NCBI GenBank assembly: GCA_949742895.1
Contig: CATJRT010000286.1
Span: 1 to 8,428 of the forward strand
From: an uncultured Eubacteriales bacterium
GTDB lineage: Bacteria > Bacillota_A > Clostridia > Oscillospirales > Oscillospiraceae
Direction: 5' to 3'
DNA length: 8,428 nt
The notes under the pieces were generated by a model. The model was not told the DNA's origin. It saw only the letters and a program-made list of their open reading frames with translations, and made no database searches. Below are positions 7,231-8,428 of the stretch, one piece after another; position 1 is the stretch's first letter, and every line of letters begins with the position of its first letter. The position numbers and the translations under genes are program-made.

Positions 7231-7244
7231 AATATCTCGATATT
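7231..7244. repeat. Palindrome, possible operator
   Basis: AATATC and GATATT are perfect 6-bp inverted arms around TC. The palindrome lies about 50 bases upstream of the possible promoter at 7290-7298. It could be a regulator binding site, but AT-rich DNA gives such palindromes by chance. Confidence 0.3.
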
Positions 7245-7289
7245 CACAAAAAGTTTACAGGCTTCCATAGGGAAAACGGTTATCTTTTC

Positions 7290-7298
7290 TGGTATTAT
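7290..7298 (+). promoter_or_regulatory. Possible extended -10 promoter of the membrane-protein gene
   Basis: TGG followed by TATTAT matches the extended -10 form (TGn plus a near-consensus -10). No good -35 is found at normal spacing; TTTACA at 7254-7259 is too far away. Transcription from here would give a leader of about 117 bases before ATG 7422. Confidence 0.35.
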
Positions 7299-7355
7299 GT
7301 CGAAATAAACAGTAGAAAGTGTAACCGTATTTGTGAACTCTCATCATTTCAGCTC

Positions 7356-7391
7356 GCAGACGGCCCACATTTGCTCACTGTGCCCGTTTGC
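7356..7391 (+). other. Leader hairpin upstream of the membrane-protein gene
   Basis: GCAGACGG (7356-7363) pairs with CCGTTTGC (7384-7391) with one G-U pair. An inner CACA/TGTG stem can form in the 20-base loop. It ends 15 bases before the GGGGG ribosome site (7407-7411), so it could affect translation initiation. There is no T-tract, so it is not a terminator. Confidence 0.3.
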
Positions 7392-7421
7392 GCTCAACAG
7401 CGGAAAGGGGGACAACCTGTA

Positions 7422-8428
7422 ATGGAAACTTTTTGTGTTGCGTTAGTAGTCAGCGGTTTTTCACTTGTTATCGGCATAATCTTTATCGCGTTGAGCCGCC
7501 GCCATGGTTCAGGGAATGAGGATGTTTATATCTCGTCTGTTCTGAGAGAGAAAAATGAAACGAAAAAAAAGCGCAACACAGAGCGGATACAGCTGAGAGT
7601 TGGGGTCATATCCTGTGTATTTTCCGGGTTGTCCTTTTTGCTGGCCCTTTTTCAACTGCTCATTGCTGTGACTGGCAATATCCCTGCTCCGCTGATCATG
7701 ATCGGTTCCGCTCAGGAAGCCGGTATGTTTGAGATAACGATAGAACGCAAAAATTACCCGTTCGGAGAAATTTATTACTGCGTAAACCAGGGAGCGCCTG
7801 TAGAGTATGAAGGAGCTTTTCTGGTATTTCCACAGGACAAAGTGACCGCTTACATCACATTTTTTAACTGGTGCAGCGACTGCGAGGAGAAAACCCCGCA
7901 GTCGACAGCGATTACGGTCCGCACGATCGCGACCTTGGACAGCGACGGCAATATCGTTTTGCAGTGTGAAACACCTGCGGGAGATACGGACGTAAAAAAC
8001 ATCCCGCTTTATCGCTCAGACTCTGACGATGACATCAGGATCATTGATGTGAAGGGTGTGGCACGTCTCACTGTTTCCGCAGAAGAGCTGTACAGACTGC
8101 TCAGCTCTGGGAAAGAACTGGCTGCCACCGTCGTGGTGCGGGATCCAGACGACCTGCGGAGTATCGTAGAGGTGAAGCTCACGGAAAACGAGCCGAATGT
8201 TGATGTCGTAATGCAGGATATGGTTTTGTATCTGCCTCATCGGGAAGCGGATCCCAACAAAACTGTGGCGCAGCGTGTCTGGGATACCGAAGCCTTTGAA
8301 TCAGATAGGGTCAAACTGATCCCCTGTTCGGTGGCCGGCGACCAGACCATTGCGATCCCGTTGACGTCTTCCGCCAAGATCCAAATCGTAAGCCGGGATC
8401 CAGGTTTTACAGACGGACCCTTTGATGC
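7422..8428 (+). CDS. Two-pass membrane protein with large extracytoplasmic domain, 3'-partial
   Basis: The frame is open for 335 codons from ATG 7422 to the window end, with no stop. AAAGGGGG (7404-7411) is the ribosome site, 10 bases before the ATG. Transmembrane segments lie at about 4-24 (CVALVVSGFSLVIGIIFIAL) and 60-84 (VGVISCVFSGLSFLLALFQL onward). A Lys/Arg-rich loop (RREKNETKKKR type, 26-59) lies between them and should be cytoplasmic. Residues from 86 on are therefore probably outside the cell. Residues 101-168 alternate strand-like stretches (MFEITIERKNYPFGEIYYCV, AFLVFPQDKVTAYITFF) and could be a beta-sandwich of the type appended to surface proteins. Cys120, Cys151 and Cys154 could form disulfides. 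The outer region is acidic. I do not recognise the family. Codon use is much more AT-tolerant than in the genes to the left, which suggests a separate origin. Confidence 0.75.
   Translation, partial: METFCVALVVSGFSLVIGIIFIALSRRHGSGNEDVYISSVLREKNETKKKRNTERIQLRVGVISCVFSGLSFLLALFQLLIAVTGNIPAPLIMIGSAQEAGMFEITIERKNYPFGEIYYCVNQGAPVEYEGAFLVFPQDKVTAYITFFNWCSDCEEKTPQSTAITVRTIATLDSDGNIVLQCETPAGDTDVKNIPLYRSDSDDDIRIIDVKGVARLTVSAEELYRLLSSGKELAATVVVRDPDDLRSIVEVKLTENEPNVDVVMQDMVLYLPHREADPNKTVAQRVWDTEAFESDRVKLIPCSVAGDQTIAIPLTSSAKIQIVSRDPGFTDGPFD

Larger units (their letters stand above)
7154..7421. other. Non-coding stretch with a composition change, leader of the membrane-protein gene
   Basis: No convincing gene is present on either strand. 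The first 45 bases or so remain GC-rich like the left part of the window. From about 7200 the DNA becomes clearly AT-richer and stays so through the next gene. The stretch contains a palindrome, a possible extended -10 promoter and a leader hairpin, listed separately. The glutaminase homology ends at its left edge, so a recombination breakpoint probably lies at about 7150-7200. Confidence 0.6.

Noticed and set aside
8016..8240. 74-codon minus-strand open frame within the membrane-protein gene
   Set aside because: It lies antisense to a 335-codon uninterrupted plus-strand frame with a good ribosome site and shows no motif of its own.
1..8428. Search for CRISPR arrays, tRNA or rRNA genes and insertion-sequence ends
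   Set aside because: No regularly spaced repeats, cloverleaf-like sequence, rRNA segments or transposase frames were seen by eye. A covariance-model scan was not possible here.

Overview
The window is GC-rich from 1 to about 7200, with G/C-ending codons dominating. It carries gene families typical of gut Clostridia: tandem large serine recombinases, a DUF2325 protein and a DUF3849 protein. This suggests a high-GC member of the Oscillospiraceae or a relative. That assignment is inference from family content and composition, because no rRNA or core marker is present.

Region 1 (1-4036) is a tight plus-strand operon of three serine-recombinase-family genes. The first has a catalytic domain but carries a frameshift near 1312-1323. 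The second starts directly at the DNA-binding 'recombinase' domain and has no catalytic domain. The third is full length and looks intact. The gene gaps are 3 bp and a 4-bp ATGA overlap, so the genes are probably co-translated and may act as one integration/excision module. Cassettes of this kind usually sit at the end of an integrative element or prophage, which would lie to the left of the window.

Region 2 (4037-4175) is a short junction. It holds a perfect 11-bp-stem hairpin, which has a T-tract only when read on the minus strand, and a 29-codon ORF that looks like a cut-off signal peptide. It is a reasonable place to look for the element boundary.

Region 3 (4176-6874) holds two divergent accessory genes sharing an 86-bp intergenic region. 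The minus-strand gene encodes a 620-aa protein with a coiled coil and a C-terminal DUF2325 domain. The plus-strand gene encodes a 249-aa DUF3849-type protein. Neither family has an established function.

Region 4 (6878-7150) is a 91-codon, minus-strand remnant of the C-terminus of a glutaminase (GlsA family). It has lost the rest of the gene and has no stop at the expected place. Its end lies 3 bp from the stop of the DUF3849 gene.

Region 5 (7154-8428) changes composition to clearly more AT-rich DNA. After a 268-bp non-coding leader with a palindrome, a possible extended -10 promoter and a hairpin, a plus-strand gene starts at 7422 and runs open off the end of the window. It encodes a two-pass membrane protein with a large, probably extracytoplasmic domain that I do not recognise. 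Overall this looks like an accessory region built by several insertions and deletions, with one active-looking recombinase gene.
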